A DNA stretch of 64,000 nucleotides from Aliihoeflea sp023389195. Lineage in GTDB: Bacteria > Pseudomonadota > Alphaproteobacteria > Rhizobiales > Rhizobiaceae. Shown one piece after another: positions 1 through 9,868 of the stretch. Location of the stretch: assembly GCA_023389195.1 (NCBI GenBank), contig JAEWET010000034.1:49943-113942 (forward strand), written 5' to 3'. The position numbers and the translations under genes were made by a program. Position 1 is the stretch's first letter. Each line of letters begins with the position of its first letter. The notes below the pieces were generated by a model. That model was not told the origin of the DNA. It worked only from the letters and a program-made list of their open reading frames with translations, and ran no database searches.

Positions 1-727
1 GGTTCAGCGGCATGATCGACGACCATTTGCCGGTGCGGATATGCGAAAACAGCACGATCATCGAGTTGGATTCCAGCGTCGGCCGGGCGACGCTGCCGGC
101 CTCGGCCAGATGCTGGTCGATGATGCGCCGGTTCTGCATGTCGGGCGTCAACAGGCACAGCGGCAGGTCTGCGACTTCGGCCCAAGTGACCGAACGGCGG
201 TCGGCAAATTCGGTGCCGGCGGCGGTGATGAGCTGGTAGCGCTCCGAATAAAGCGGCACCGAAACGACGCGGCCGAGCGGCTCGTTGTCGAGATAGGTGA
301 TGCCGACATCGATGTCGAAATTGCCGAGCAGCGACAGGACCTCGATCGAGGTGCGTGACAGCACCGAGAAGGTGACGCCGGGATGATGCTCGCGAAATGG
401 CGTCGTCAGCCGCGGGATCATGGCGAGCGCCGTTGGAATGGCGGCGATTCGGATGCGCCCCGAAAGGCCATGCCGCGCCGCGCGCATCTCCTCCTTCATG
501 GTCCGCGCATCGCCGGTGATCCGCCGGGCCCAGACGAGCACCTGCTCGCCTTCTGCGGTCAGTCCCTGGAAGCGCGAGCCGCGCTTGACCAGCATCACGC
601 CGAGCTGGTCCTCCAGCGCCTTGATCGCGGCCGAAAGGGTCGGCTGGGTGATGCCGAGCTCCTCGGCAGCACGGCCGAAATGCTGCGCCCGTGCAAGCGC
701 GATGAAGAATTCCAGCCTGTCGATCAT
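1..727 (-). CDS. LysR-family transcriptional regulator (C-terminus cut by window edge)
   Basis: DNA-binding regulator; 242 codons are visible and the family is usually about 300 residues, so roughly the last 55-60 are outside the window. The N-terminus starts MIDRLEFFIALARAQHFGRA and has the usual LysR winged helix-turn-helix (about residues 3-60, with TQPTLSAAIKALEDQLG as recognition region). The effector-binding domain follows (about 90 onward: IRIAAIPTALAMIPRL, then FDIDVGITYLD). The start is the ATG read from 727 downward, the first Met before the HTH. It is downstream of, and on the same strand as, the VOC-family gene, 38 bp away. The target and effector cannot be told from this fragment; the usual target, a divergent neighbour, is absent on the visible side. 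Confidence 0.85.
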   Translation of the reverse strand, partial: MIDRLEFFIALARAQHFGRAAEELGITQPTLSAAIKALEDQLGVMLVKRGSRFQGLTAEGEQVLVWARRITGDARTMKEEMRAARHGLSGRIRIAAIPTALAMIPRLTTPFREHHPGVTFSVLSRTSIEVLSLLGNFDIDVGITYLDNEPLGRVVSVPLYSERYQLITAAGTEFADRRSVTWAEVADLPLCLLTPDMQNRRIIDQHLAEAGSVARPTLESNSMIVLFSHIRTGKWSSIMPLN

Positions 728-765
728 GGCCGGACCCTATCGCGCGCGACGCTGCCGCGAAAGCC

Positions 766-1254
766 TCAGCCGCGCGCGGCCGCTTCGAGCGCCGCAACGT
801 CGAGCTTGATCATCTTCATCATTGCGGCCGTAACCCGCGCGGCCTTCGCGCGGTCCGGGGCAGCCATCAGGCGCGGCAGGATTTCGGGCACGATCTGCCA
901 CGAAAAACCATAGCGATCCTTGACCCATCCACACTGCACCTCCTGTCCCCCGTCAGCGGAAAGCTTGTTCCAGTATTCGTCGACCTCCGCCTGGTCCTTG
1001 CACAGGATCTGGAACGAAACGCTATCCGAGCGCGCTGCGCCCGGATGCGGACCGCCATTGAGACAGACGAATTGGTGGTTCTCGATCCGGAACTCCGCAG
1101 TCAGCACCTGACCTTCCTTGGTATGCGGCTCGCCGCCGCCCGGTGCCTTGAGAACCTCGCCGAGCTGCGTGTTGCGAAAGACCGACACGTAGTAGCGTGC
1201 CGCGTCTTCGGCCTCGGTCTCGAACCAGAGCCATGTGGTCAGCTTGTCCTGCAT
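766..1254 (-). CDS. VOC-family (glyoxalase/PhnB-like) protein
   Basis: 162-residue protein of the vicinal-oxygen-chelate superfamily, of the small group annotated as 3-demethylubiquinone-9 3-methyltransferase-like or PhnB-like. The start MQDKLTTWLWFETEAEDAAR gives the first beta-alpha unit, and VSFQILCKDQAEVDEYWNKL is typical of the second half. The protein probably dimerises; most members have no assigned reaction and the methyltransferase label is generally considered wrong. The ATG at 1254 is preceded by an AAGGAGTT-like Shine-Dalgarno sequence a few bases upstream. The gene is transcribed toward the LysR gene. The family call is firm, the function unknown. Confidence 0.85.
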   Translation of the reverse strand: MQDKLTTWLWFETEAEDAARYYVSVFRNTQLGEVLKAPGGGEPHTKEGQVLTAEFRIENHQFVCLNGGPHPGAARSDSVSFQILCKDQAEVDEYWNKLSADGGQEVQCGWVKDRYGFSWQIVPEILPRLMAAPDRAKAARVTAAMMKMIKLDVAALEAAARG

Positions 1255-1400
1255 GACGAACTCCTTTCTTGATGTCGTTCCCGCAAAGGACGCACGCGCC
1301 GCTTAGGCGCCGACATTGAGCGTGCGAAAAACTTCGCCGCTTGGTTCGCGGCCGATAATGGCCTATCTGCTCATCAGTCCATTCCAGCGAAACGTGCATC

Positions 1401-2555
<1,155 letters not shown>

Positions 2556-2580
2556 TCGACCAATGAGGGAGGGGGAGGCC

Positions 2581-3381
2581 ATGAGCCAGGACGTCGTCAT
2601 TCACGAGAAGCGGGACGGCTATTCCGTCATCACGCTCAACCGGCCGGACCGGCTGAATTCGTTCAACGAGGCGCAGCACCATGCGCTGCGCGCCGCACTG
2701 GACGAATGCGAGAAGGACGCGAATTGCGGCGCGATCCTCTTGACCGGCGCCGGCCGCGGCTTTTGCGCCGGACAGGACCTTTCGGACCGCGACCCGGCGA
2801 TGATGGGCGAACGTCCCGATCTCGGCAAGACACTGGAAACCTTCTACAATCCGCTGGTACGCAAGCTGCGCGCAATGGAAAAGCCGGTGGTCTGCGCGGT
2901 CAATGGCGTCGCCGCCGGTGCTGGCGCCAATATCGCCTTTTCCTGCGACATCGTGCTGGCCGCAAAGTCGGCCAAGTTCATCCAGGCCTTTTCCAAGATC
3001 GCGCTCGTCCCTGACGCTGGCGGCACCTACTGGCTGACCCGGCATCTCGGCGAAGCGCGCGCCAAGGCGCTCGCCATGACGGCCGAGCCGCTGTCAGCCG
3101 AGGACGCCGCCAACTGGGGCCTCATCTGGAAGGCAGTCGACGACGACAAGCTGATGGACGAGGCGATCAAGCTGGTCGAAACCATCGCCAAGGGCCCGAC
3201 CAACGCCTACGCGCTGACCAAGAAGGCGATCCACGAGGCATCGACCAACTCGCTCGACGCGCAGCTCGACGCCGAACGCAAATACCAGCGCGAGGCGGGC
3301 ATGTCGGACGACTACAAGGAAGGCGTCGCGGCGTTTCTACAGAAGCGCCCGGCCGACTTTCGCGCCGCGCGCAAGGGGTGA
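2581..3381 (+). CDS. paaG: enoyl-CoA hydratase/isomerase family protein, PaaG-like
   Basis: 266-residue crotonase-fold protein. The oxyanion-hole segments are visible: GAGRGFCAGQDLSDRD (about residues 56-71) and the central AVNGVAAGAGANIAFSCD stretch (about 103-120). GRGFCAGQDL and the overall length fit 2-(1,2-epoxy-1,2-dihydrophenyl)acetyl-CoA isomerase (PaaG) of phenylacetate breakdown. No other paa gene is nearby, so a more general enoyl-CoA hydratase role is equally possible. The ATG at 2581 was chosen because GGGAGGGGGAGG lies just upstream; the open frame upstream of it overlaps mrp and is not used. Likely cotranscribed with mrp. Confidence 0.85.
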   Translation: MSQDVVIHEKRDGYSVITLNRPDRLNSFNEAQHHALRAALDECEKDANCGAILLTGAGRGFCAGQDLSDRDPAMMGERPDLGKTLETFYNPLVRKLRAMEKPVVCAVNGVAAGAGANIAFSCDIVLAAKSAKFIQAFSKIALVPDAGGTYWLTRHLGEARAKALAMTAEPLSAEDAANWGLIWKAVDDDKLMDEAIKLVETIAKGPTNAYALTKKAIHEASTNSLDAQLDAERKYQREAGMSDDYKEGVAAFLQKRPADFRAARKG

Positions 3382-3415
3382 TTTCGTCTAGGGTGGCGGC
3401 TGTGGACAGTGCGCT

Positions 3416-3551
3416 ACCCCCACCCTTTATCCCTCCCCACAAGGGGGAGGGAGGACATCCACGCTGCGCCCTTCCGCTCGGCCCATTGGCTGAAGTCCGA
3501 GCGCAGCGCCCGCGACTCCCTCCCCCTTGTGGGGAGGGTAAGGGTGGGGGT
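3416..3551. repeat. long intergenic inverted repeat, rhizobial palindromic element type
   Basis: A 38-base arm at 3416-3453 (ACCCCCACCC at its outer end, CCTCCCCACAAGGGGGAGGG inside) is repeated in inverse at 3516-3551 with only a 2-base gap difference, around about 62 bases of unrelated spacer. Each arm also contains its own shorter palindrome around CACAAGGGGG. It fills the gap between the paaG-like and coxG-like genes, which converge, so it could also act as a two-way terminator. It resembles the palindromic repeats scattered between genes in Mesorhizobium and other rhizobia. Confidence 0.8.
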
Positions 3552-3603
3552 CAATTCACGAAAAATGTGAACCGGAACCGCGCGCGCCCCCGACCCATGG
3601 GGC

Positions 3604-4065
3604 TCAAACCTCTGCCCGACTGCCGCTCACTTTCGCGTTGAAATTCGAAAAGAACTCCCCGGCCAGCTTCTTCGAGGTCGAGGTGATCAGGCGCGAGCCG
3701 AGCTGGGCCATCTTGCCGCCGACATCGGCCTTGGCGGCATAGGTCAGGATTGTGGCGTCGCCGTCTTCCTTCAGCGACACGTCCGCGCCGCCCTTGGCGA
3801 AGCCGGCGATGCCGCCCTTGCCTTCCCCCTGGATCGTATAGGAGTGCGGCGGGTTCAGATTGACGAGTTGGACCTCACCATTGAACCGCGCCTTGATGGG
3901 GCCGATCTTCAGCGAGACGACCGCAGCCATCTCCGTGTCGGATTTCTTGTCGAGGCTCTCGCAGCCGGGAATGCATTCGCGCAGGATTTCGGGATCGTTG
4001 AGCGCCTCCCAGACCTTCTGCACCGGCGCTTCGATCTTTTCCTGGCCTTCGATGATCATCGCCAT
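3604..4065 (-). CDS. CoxG-like SRPBCC-domain protein
   Basis: 153 residues, one SRPBCC/START-like domain of the carbon monoxide dehydrogenase subunit G (CoxG) family. The N-terminus MAMIIEGQEKIEAPVQKVWE, the segment NDPEILRECIPGCESL (about 25-40) and the C-terminal VGGKMAQLGSRLI are hallmarks of the family. In CO-dehydrogenase clusters CoxG helps recruit or mature the enzyme at the membrane; many genomes also carry solitary copies of unknown role, and no cox structural gene is near here. The start at 4065 has a GGGAGGAGTT Shine-Dalgarno immediately upstream; the longer open frame to 4494 runs through an intergenic stretch and the methyltransferase gene and is rejected. Confidence 0.85.
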   Translation of the reverse strand: MAMIIEGQEKIEAPVQKVWEALNDPEILRECIPGCESLDKKSDTEMAAVVSLKIGPIKARFNGEVQLVNLNPPHSYTIQGEGKGGIAGFAKGGADVSLKEDGDATILTYAAKADVGGKMAQLGSRLITSTSKKLAGEFFSNFNAKVSGSRAEV

Positions 4066-4157
4066 TGCAGAACTCCTCCCTTGCTCAGCTCCGAAAACGC
4101 CTAACCCAGCGCCGAGCGCTTGTCCATGCGACGAAGGTGAGAGCGGCTGTGCGCGCG

Positions 4158-5735
4158 CTAGTGCCCCATGGCGCCGCGTGGCAGGCGCAGCTCTGGATGG
4201 CGCGCGCGAAGCTGGTCGTCGAGCGTGCGCGAAACATGTCGCGGAAAGTGGGTCGCGAGTATTCGCTTCTTCTCGGCGATGGCGCGCTGGAGAATGTCGG
4301 GCTTGCCCTTCTCGGCCCATTCCTTGGGGCTGAACCGGTCGGCGATGGCAGGATAGAAATATTCGCGTTGCATCCGCTCGAGCGTCTGGCCATGGCCGAG
4401 ATAGTGGCCAGGCCCGTTGAGGCAGACATCGCTGATCGCGTCGATCGACAGGGACGCCTCCGACATGTCGATGCCGCGCACGCAGCGCAGGCACTGGCCG
4501 ATCATGTCGTTGTCGATGATCAGGCTTTCGAGGCAGAAGCCGAGCAGCGAGGCATGCATGCCGGCGGCCTCATAGACGAGATTGAGCCCCGACAGCCCCG
4601 CCATCACGTCGGTGATGCCCTTTTCGAAACCGGACTGGATATCCGGGAGCTTGGAGTCCGCCATGCCGGCGGCCGATCCGCCCGGCAGGTCGTAATACTG
4701 CGCCATCTGCGCGCAAGTCGCCGTGAGCAGCGCCTGCTCGGCCGAGCCGCCCGACATCGCGCCGGTGCGCAGGTCGGAGACGAAGGGCCATGTGCCGAAA
4801 ATCGCCGGATGACCGGGCTTCAGCGCATTGACATAGACGAGCCCGGCCAGCACCTCCGCCACCGCCTGAACGACCGCCCCCGCAATCGCCGCTGGCGCGG
4901 TGGCGCCTGCTTGCCCGGCGGAGAGAAGCAGAATCGGGATGCCGCCCTTGACGCATTCCTCGAGCACGCCGCAGGCGTCCTCGGCGAACTTCATCGGCGG
5001 CACGACGAAGCAGTTGGAGTTCGACACGAATGGCCGCACGCGAAACTTCTCCTCGCCGCCGGCGATCGCGTAGAGCATGTCGAGCGCCGGGCGGACGTTG
5101 TCGGCTGTGGTGAAGGACGTGCCGACATGCTTGGTGGTCCCGGTCACGCAGGCATAGAGCGTGTTCAAATCCATCTCGAACGGATCGGGAATATCGCGCG
5201 GCACCATCGGGCGCTGGAAGAAATGGATGTTGTCCATCCGGTCGACGATGCGTGCCGCGTCGTAAATATCCTGCAGCAGCGATTCGCGGTATTCGCGCTT
5301 CTCCACATCGACGACATGAACCGCCGCGCCGGCCGTGCCGTAGTGGACGCGGGTGCCCTGGAGCACCAGATCGTGCTGCGGCTCCTGCCCGTGCAGCGCA
5401 AACCCGCGCGCGGCATTGCGGATCGTGTCGAGCACCAGCCGGCGCGGAAACCGGATACGCTTATCGGGGCCGTAGCTTGCTCCGGCGCGGGTCAGCGCGT
5501 CGAGGCAGGACGGGATCGCGTTGGCGAAGCCGACGGTTTCCAGAACGGTCAGCACCGCTTCATGAATACGGTCGAGATCGGCGCGGTCGAGCGGCCTGTA
5601 GCGCCCGCCTTCCAGCCCGGCGCGGACGGGGCGGATGTCCTCGGCGAGCGGGGCCGCGCGGATGGCCCGCCGCGCCTCGCGCCCGCCCGAGCGTCGCGAC
5701 CTTTGGGCTTCGTGATCTTCGAGAACGACCGACAT
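4158..5735 (-). CDS. trimethylamine methyltransferase (MttB) family protein, non-pyrrolysine
   Basis: 525-residue member of the MttB superfamily. These enzymes move a methyl group from a quaternary or tertiary amine to a corrinoid protein. Family features seen include HYGTAGAAVHVVD (about 120-132), the long conserved TLYACVTGTTKHVGTSF segment and the SGGSAEQALLTATCAQMAQY region. The frame has no in-frame amber codon, so this is a non-Pyl relative like glycine-betaine methyltransferase MtgB rather than true TMA methyltransferase. No corrinoid protein gene (MttC type) lies nearby, so the methyl acceptor is unknown. A GTG twelve bases upstream (5747) is open, but the ATG at 5735 has TGGAG correctly placed before it. 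The gene lies directly downstream of the MocR regulator on the same strand. Confidence 0.85.
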   Translation of the reverse strand: MSVVLEDHEAQRSRRSGGREARRAIRAAPLAEDIRPVRAGLEGGRYRPLDRADLDRIHEAVLTVLETVGFANAIPSCLDALTRAGASYGPDKRIRFPRRLVLDTIRNAARGFALHGQEPQHDLVLQGTRVHYGTAGAAVHVVDVEKREYRESLLQDIYDAARIVDRMDNIHFFQRPMVPRDIPDPFEMDLNTLYACVTGTTKHVGTSFTTADNVRPALDMLYAIAGGEEKFRVRPFVSNSNCFVVPPMKFAEDACGVLEECVKGGIPILLLSAGQAGATAPAAIAGAVVQAVAEVLAGLVYVNALKPGHPAIFGTWPFVSDLRTGAMSGGSAEQALLTATCAQMAQYYDLPGGSAAGMADSKLPDIQSGFEKGITDVMAGLSGLNLVYEAAGMHASLLGFCLESLIIDNDMIGQCLRCVRGIDMSEASLSIDAISDVCLNGPGHYLGHGQTLERMQREYFYPAIADRFSPKEWAEKGKPDILQRAIAEKKRILATHFPRHVSRTLDDQLRARHPELRLPRGAMGH

Positions 5736-5833
5736 CTGACGCTCCACCCAAGCGGATCTGGTGGCTCAACTATGCGTCCGAAAATGCTGGTCGGTTAGTC
5801 CACCGGGATTTCGCCCGATGGACCAAATTCGGC

Positions 5834-7327
5834 TCAGGCAGCGGCCGGTCGCCGCCCTGCCGCGGTCGCGAGTTCCCGGATGCCCGGCTCGATGTGCTGG
5901 AGCGCGATGGACGAGATGCCGAGCCGCACGAAGCGGCCATTCTTCTCCGGCTGGTCGAAGAAGCGTGCGCCCGGCTCGATCAGCACGCTGCGCGAAGCGG
6001 CGAGTTCCGCCAGCGCCTTGCCGCTGGTCCCGTGCGGGCCTTCCAGCCAGAGCGAGGTGCCGCCAGGCGTGTCGGTGATGCGCCATTCGGGCAGGTATGA
6101 CGATACCGCGCCGATCAGCCGCTCGCGACGCTCCTGGAACGCGGTCGACAGCCGGCGCACCAGCGCCTCGTGATGGCCGAGCGAGAGGAACAGCGCGACG
6201 GCGCGCTGGTTGTTGGCCGGCGGGTGACGCAGCATGAAGCGGCGCAGCGCGCGCAATTCGGCGATCAACTCGGCCGAGGCGACGATGTAGCCAAGCCGCA
6301 GGCCCGGCGCGAGCGTCTTCGACATCGAGCCGACATAGATGACGCGTCCGGAGCGGTCGAGCCCGCGCAGCGCCTGCTGCGGCGCGTCGTCGACGAGCTG
6401 GCTGTCATAGCCATCCTCGATGATGATGCGGTCGTGCTTCTGCGCGTCGGAGATCAGCTTTTGCCGCCGCTCCTCGGACAGAGACACCATGGTCGGGCAC
6501 TGGTGGCTCGGCGTGACGAAAGCGAAGCCGCAATCGTCGGGAATGGCGTCGGGATCGATGCCCTCGCGATCGACCGGCACCGGCACGACATCGGCACCGG
6601 AAAGCCGGAAGATCGAGCGCGCATCGGGATAGCCGGGGTTTTCCATCGCGACCTTGGTGCCGCGGCCCATCAGCAGCGTCGCCAGCATGTAGAGGGCATG
6701 CTGCGCGCCGAGCGTGACGATGATCTCGTCCGGATTGGCGAAGATGCCGCGCCGCGGCAGGAGCCGCGCCTGAATCTGCTCGATCAGCAGCGGATCGTCC
6801 CGGTCGACCATGTCCGACGCCCAGTTGCGGATTTCGAGCACCGCCAGCGCCATGCGGTTGCATTCGCGCCATTCGGCGGTCGGGAACAGGCCCGGATCGA
6901 ACTGCCCGTAGACGAAAGGGTAGGAGGCCCTGATCCAGTTTTCCTGCTTCGACGGCTCGGGCATTTCGGAGGCGGCGACCTTGCGCCGGCTCTTCCAGTC
7001 GAGCGTCGGGTCGCTCTTGCGGATCGCGCCGGGCGCGCGCGCAGGCATGGTCAGCATCTCGGGATTGACGAAATGGCCGCGCCGCTCCTTGGCGATCAGG
7101 AAGCCCTGGTCGACGAGCTGCTGAAAGGCGAGGACGACGGTCCCGCGCGCGACGCCCAGCTTTTCCGCCAGCACCCGGCACGAGGGCAAGGGCATCGAGG
7201 CCGCGATCTGGCGGTCGAGGATGGCCGCGACGATCGCCTGACGGATTTGCGCCTGCAGCGTCTGGCCCGATTCGGGCGAGATGCGGAACAGTCCGGACCA
7301 GATAGCGGGATCAGTGCGAGCAGCCAT
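5834..7327 (-). CDS. MocR-type GntR regulator with aminotransferase domain
   Basis: 497 residues with the MocR/PdxR layout: an N-terminal GntR winged helix (about 15-80, LPSCRVLAEKLGVARGTVVL) joined by a linker to a fold-type-I aminotransferase-like domain that binds PLP. The PLP lysine lies in GSMSKTLAPGLRLGY (about residues 310-325). MocR proteins normally use PLP or an amine-PLP adduct as signal and bind direct repeats at their own promoter; two TGGTCCAA copies 20 bp apart lie just upstream here. The ATG at 7327 is preferred over the in-frame GTG at 7342 because AAGGA precedes it. Being just upstream of the MttB-like gene, it may control amine use by that enzyme; this is inference. Confidence 0.88.
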   Translation of the reverse strand: MAARTDPAIWSGLFRISPESGQTLQAQIRQAIVAAILDRQIAASMPLPSCRVLAEKLGVARGTVVLAFQQLVDQGFLIAKERRGHFVNPEMLTMPARAPGAIRKSDPTLDWKSRRKVAASEMPEPSKQENWIRASYPFVYGQFDPGLFPTAEWRECNRMALAVLEIRNWASDMVDRDDPLLIEQIQARLLPRRGIFANPDEIIVTLGAQHALYMLATLLMGRGTKVAMENPGYPDARSIFRLSGADVVPVPVDREGIDPDAIPDDCGFAFVTPSHQCPTMVSLSEERRQKLISDAQKHDRIIIEDGYDSQLVDDAPQQALRGLDRSGRVIYVGSMSKTLAPGLRLGYIVASAELIAELRALRRFMLRHPPANNQRAVALFLSLGHHEALVRRLSTAFQERRERLIGAVSSYLPEWRITDTPGGTSLWLEGPHGTSGKALAELAASRSVLIEPGARFFDQPEKNGRFVRLGISSIALQHIEPGIRELATAAGRRPAAA

Positions 7328-7363
7328 GGCGATATCCTTCACATGCGAACCAGCCTATGCCTG

Positions 7364-7446
7364 TGGTCCAACGGGATCAAGTCTGGTCCAATTGGTTGCG
7401 CCAATGATATTTATTGATCCATCCAGTGTGCAAAAGTGATTGGTCC
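7364..7446. promoter_or_regulatory. candidate MocR operator: direct TGGTCCAA repeats
   Basis: TGGTCCAA occurs at 7364-7371 and again at 7384-7391, exactly 20 bp apart (two helical turns), followed by a small palindrome ATTGG-N5-CCAAT (7391-7405) and a further TGGTCC at 7441-7446. Directly repeated half-sites at two-turn spacing are the known binding pattern of several MocR regulators, and this lies 37-120 bp upstream of the MocR start. Between this gene and the pgi gene, which is read the other way, it could serve both. Confidence 0.5.
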
Positions 7447-7525
7447 TTGACGCAGGGGCTACCCTTGCGCTCGTGAGCGGGCGCTGATTAACCTTCGCGA
7501 CCCCGTCAGACCGAAGGTTGCCAGC

Positions 7526-9148
7526 TTGCCAAACTCCACGCTCGAAGCCGCCCGCACCGAGATCATCGCGCACCAGGGAACTCGCGCGCCGGTCGACATG
7601 CGCGCCCTGTTCGCCGCCGATCCGGGTCGCTTCGATGCGTTTTCGCTGACGCTGGACGACCTGCTGCTGGACTATTCCAAATGCGCGGTGGACGCGCAGA
7701 CGACCGACCTTCTGGTCGCGCTCGCCGAGGCGGCAAATCTCGAGGCACGGCGTGACGCGATGCTTTCCGGCGAGCCGATCAACATCACCGAAGGGCGCGC
7801 GGTCCTCCACACCGCGCTCCGCCTGCCGCGCGAAGCCTCGCTGGTCGTCGACGGCGAGGATGTCGTGCCCGGCATCCACCGCGTGCTGGATGCGATGGCC
7901 GCATTCGCGGACGAATTGCGCGCCGGCGCCATCACCGACGTCGTCAATATCGGCATCGGCGGCTCCGATCTCGGCCCGGCCATGGCAACGCTCGCGCTCG
8001 CGCCGTACCATGACGGACCGCGGCTTCATTTCGTCTCCAATGTCGACGGCGCGCACATCGCCGATACGCTGAAGAATCTCCATCCGAAGACGACCTTCTT
8101 CATCGTCGCCTCGAAGACCTTCACGACCATCGAGACGATGACGAACGCCGAGACCGCGAAACGCTGGATCGCCGACGCGCTGGGCGAGGCGGCCGTCGCC
8201 GACCACTTCGCCGCCGTCTCGACCGCGCTCGACAAGGTCGGCGCGTTCGGCATCCGCGAAGACCGCATCTTCGGCTTCTGGGACTGGGTCGGCGGGCGAT
8301 ACTCGCTCTGGTCGGCGATCGGCCTCCCCATCATGCTCGCTGTCGGCCCAGATAACTTCCACCGAATGCTCGCCGGTGCGCATTCCATCGACCGTCATTT
8401 TGGGCAAGCGCCGCTGGCGCAAAACCTGCCTGTCATGCTCGGCCTGATCGGCTGGTTCCACCGCGTCGCTTGCCGTTATCCTTCGCGCGCGATCATCCCC
8501 TACGACCAGCGCCTCTCCCGCCTCCCGGCCTACCTGCAGCAGCTCGACATGGAATCGAACGGCAAGGGCGTGACCATCGACGGCGAGCCCGCTGCGACGC
8601 CGACCGGGCCGATCGTCTGGGGCGAGCCCGGCACGAACGGTCAGCACGCCTTCTTCCAGCTTCTCCACCAGGGCACGGATATCGTGCCGGTCGAATTCCT
8701 CGTCGCCGCCGAAGGGCACGAGCCGGAGTTGAAGCACCAGCACGATCTCTTGCTCGCCAACTGCCTCGCGCAGTCCGAGGCGCTGATGAAAGGGCGCACG
8801 TTGGAGGAAGCGCGCGCGCAGATGCTCGCCAAGGGCATGGACGCAACCGAAGTGGAAAAGATCGCCCCGCACCGCGTTTTCACGGGCAATCGGCCCTCCA
8901 TGACGATCCTCTATCGCACCCTCGACCCCTTCACGCTCGGCCGGCTGATCGCGCTTTATGAGCACCGCGTCTTCGTCGAAGCGCAGCTTTTCGAGATCAA
9001 TGCCTTCGATCAGTGGGGCGTCGAACTCGGTAAGGAATTGGCGACCGGGCTCCTTCCCATCGTCGAGGGCAAGGAAGGGACGGCGGGTCGCGACGGCTCG
9101 ACGGCCGGCCTCATCGCCCGCATCCATGCGCTGCGTGGAAACGCGTGA
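7526..9148 (+). CDS. pgi: glucose-6-phosphate isomerase
   Basis: 540-residue phosphoglucose isomerase, converting glucose-6-phosphate and fructose-6-phosphate in the cytoplasm. Sugar-phosphate binding motif GIGGSDLGPA (about residue 150), ESNGKGV (about 347) and the second family signature FDQWGVELGKEL near residue 493 are all present, and length is normal for the bacterial long form. The start is a TTG at 7526 with GAAGG ahead of it; no ATG lies in frame near the expected N-terminus. The stop overlaps the start of the HAD gene (TGATG), so the two are translationally coupled. Confidence 0.95.
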   Translation: MPNSTLEAARTEIIAHQGTRAPVDMRALFAADPGRFDAFSLTLDDLLLDYSKCAVDAQTTDLLVALAEAANLEARRDAMLSGEPINITEGRAVLHTALRLPREASLVVDGEDVVPGIHRVLDAMAAFADELRAGAITDVVNIGIGGSDLGPAMATLALAPYHDGPRLHFVSNVDGAHIADTLKNLHPKTTFFIVASKTFTTIETMTNAETAKRWIADALGEAAVADHFAAVSTALDKVGAFGIREDRIFGFWDWVGGRYSLWSAIGLPIMLAVGPDNFHRMLAGAHSIDRHFGQAPLAQNLPVMLGLIGWFHRVACRYPSRAIIPYDQRLSRLPAYLQQLDMESNGKGVTIDGEPAATPTGPIVWGEPGTNGQHAFFQLLHQGTDIVPVEFLVAAEGHEPELKHQHDLLLANCLAQSEALMKGRTLEEARAQMLAKGMDATEVEKIAPHRVFTGNRPSMTILYRTLDPFTLGRLIALYEHRVFVEAQLFEINAFDQWGVELGKELATGLLPIVEGKEGTAGRDGSTAGLIARIHALRGNA

Positions 9149-9852
9149 TGGCGATCAAGGCAATCCTGTTCGACAAGGACGGCACCCTGGTCGATTTCAA
9201 TGCGACCTGGTTCGCGGTCGGCGATCATCTGGCGCTCGAAGCTGCCGGCGGCGATCGTGCCGGGGCAAACCTCCTGATGGAGCGCGCCGGTTACGACTTC
9301 GCCGCGGGACAGTTCCGCGCCGATTCGGTCTTCGCGGCCGGCACCAATGCCGAGATCGTCGATTGCTGGTATCCGCAGGCGAGCGCCACGGAGCGCCGCG
9401 AGCGCGTTGCCCATTTCGACGACGTGACGGCCATTGAGGGCGCCGCCCGCGCGGTCGCGCTGCCCGGCATCATCGACGCGCTGTCCGCGCTACACGCGCG
9501 GGGCTTCCGGCTCGCCGTCGCGACCAACGATTCGACGCAAGGCGCGGAGCGCACGCTGGCGACGCTCGGCGTCTCGCAATTGTTCGAGGCTGCATACGGC
9601 TATGACGCCGTGGCCAACCCCAAGCCCGCGCCCGACGTCATCGTCGCCTTCGCCGACATGGCCGGCCTGAAGCCGTCCGAAATCGCAATGGTCGGCGACA
9701 ACAATCATGACATGGAGACGGGCAGGGCGGCCGGCGCCGGCCTGCGCGTCGCCGTCCTCAGCGGCACCGGCACGCGCGCGACGCTGGAGCCGCTGGCGCA
9801 TGTGGTGCTGGGATCGATCGCGGAACTGCCGGAGTATTTGAACGCCAGGTAA
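9148..9852 (+). CDS. HAD-family phosphatase, phosphoglycolate-phosphatase-like
   Basis: 234 residues with the four HAD motifs: DKDGTLVDF (nucleophile and acid Asp), a motif II stretch ATNDST, the Lys in NPKPAPDV, and VGDNNHDME as motif IV. An alpha-helical cap lies between motifs I and II, as in phosphoglycolate phosphatase (Gph) and related sugar phosphatases. Start ATG overlaps the pgi stop; an in-frame GTG three bases earlier is possible. Coupling to pgi suggests a sugar-phosphate or damaged-metabolite substrate, but HAD substrates cannot be told from sequence alone. Confidence 0.88.
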   Translation: MAIKAILFDKDGTLVDFNATWFAVGDHLALEAAGGDRAGANLLMERAGYDFAAGQFRADSVFAAGTNAEIVDCWYPQASATERRERVAHFDDVTAIEGAARAVALPGIIDALSALHARGFRLAVATNDSTQGAERTLATLGVSQLFEAAYGYDAVANPKPAPDVIVAFADMAGLKPSEIAMVGDNNHDMETGRAAGAGLRVAVLSGTGTRATLEPLAHVVLGSIAELPEYLNAR

Positions 9853-9868
9853 GGCTGCGATCCGTCAC

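Noticed and set aside
4158..5735. Pyrrolysine-containing trimethylamine methyltransferase
   Set aside because: No in-frame TAG inside the gene and no pyl genes in the window.
4065..5798. 577-codon plus-strand frame opposite the MttB-like gene
   Set aside because: Composition (many Arg, His, Ala) is that of an antisense shadow in GC-rich DNA; the minus frame has clear family motifs.
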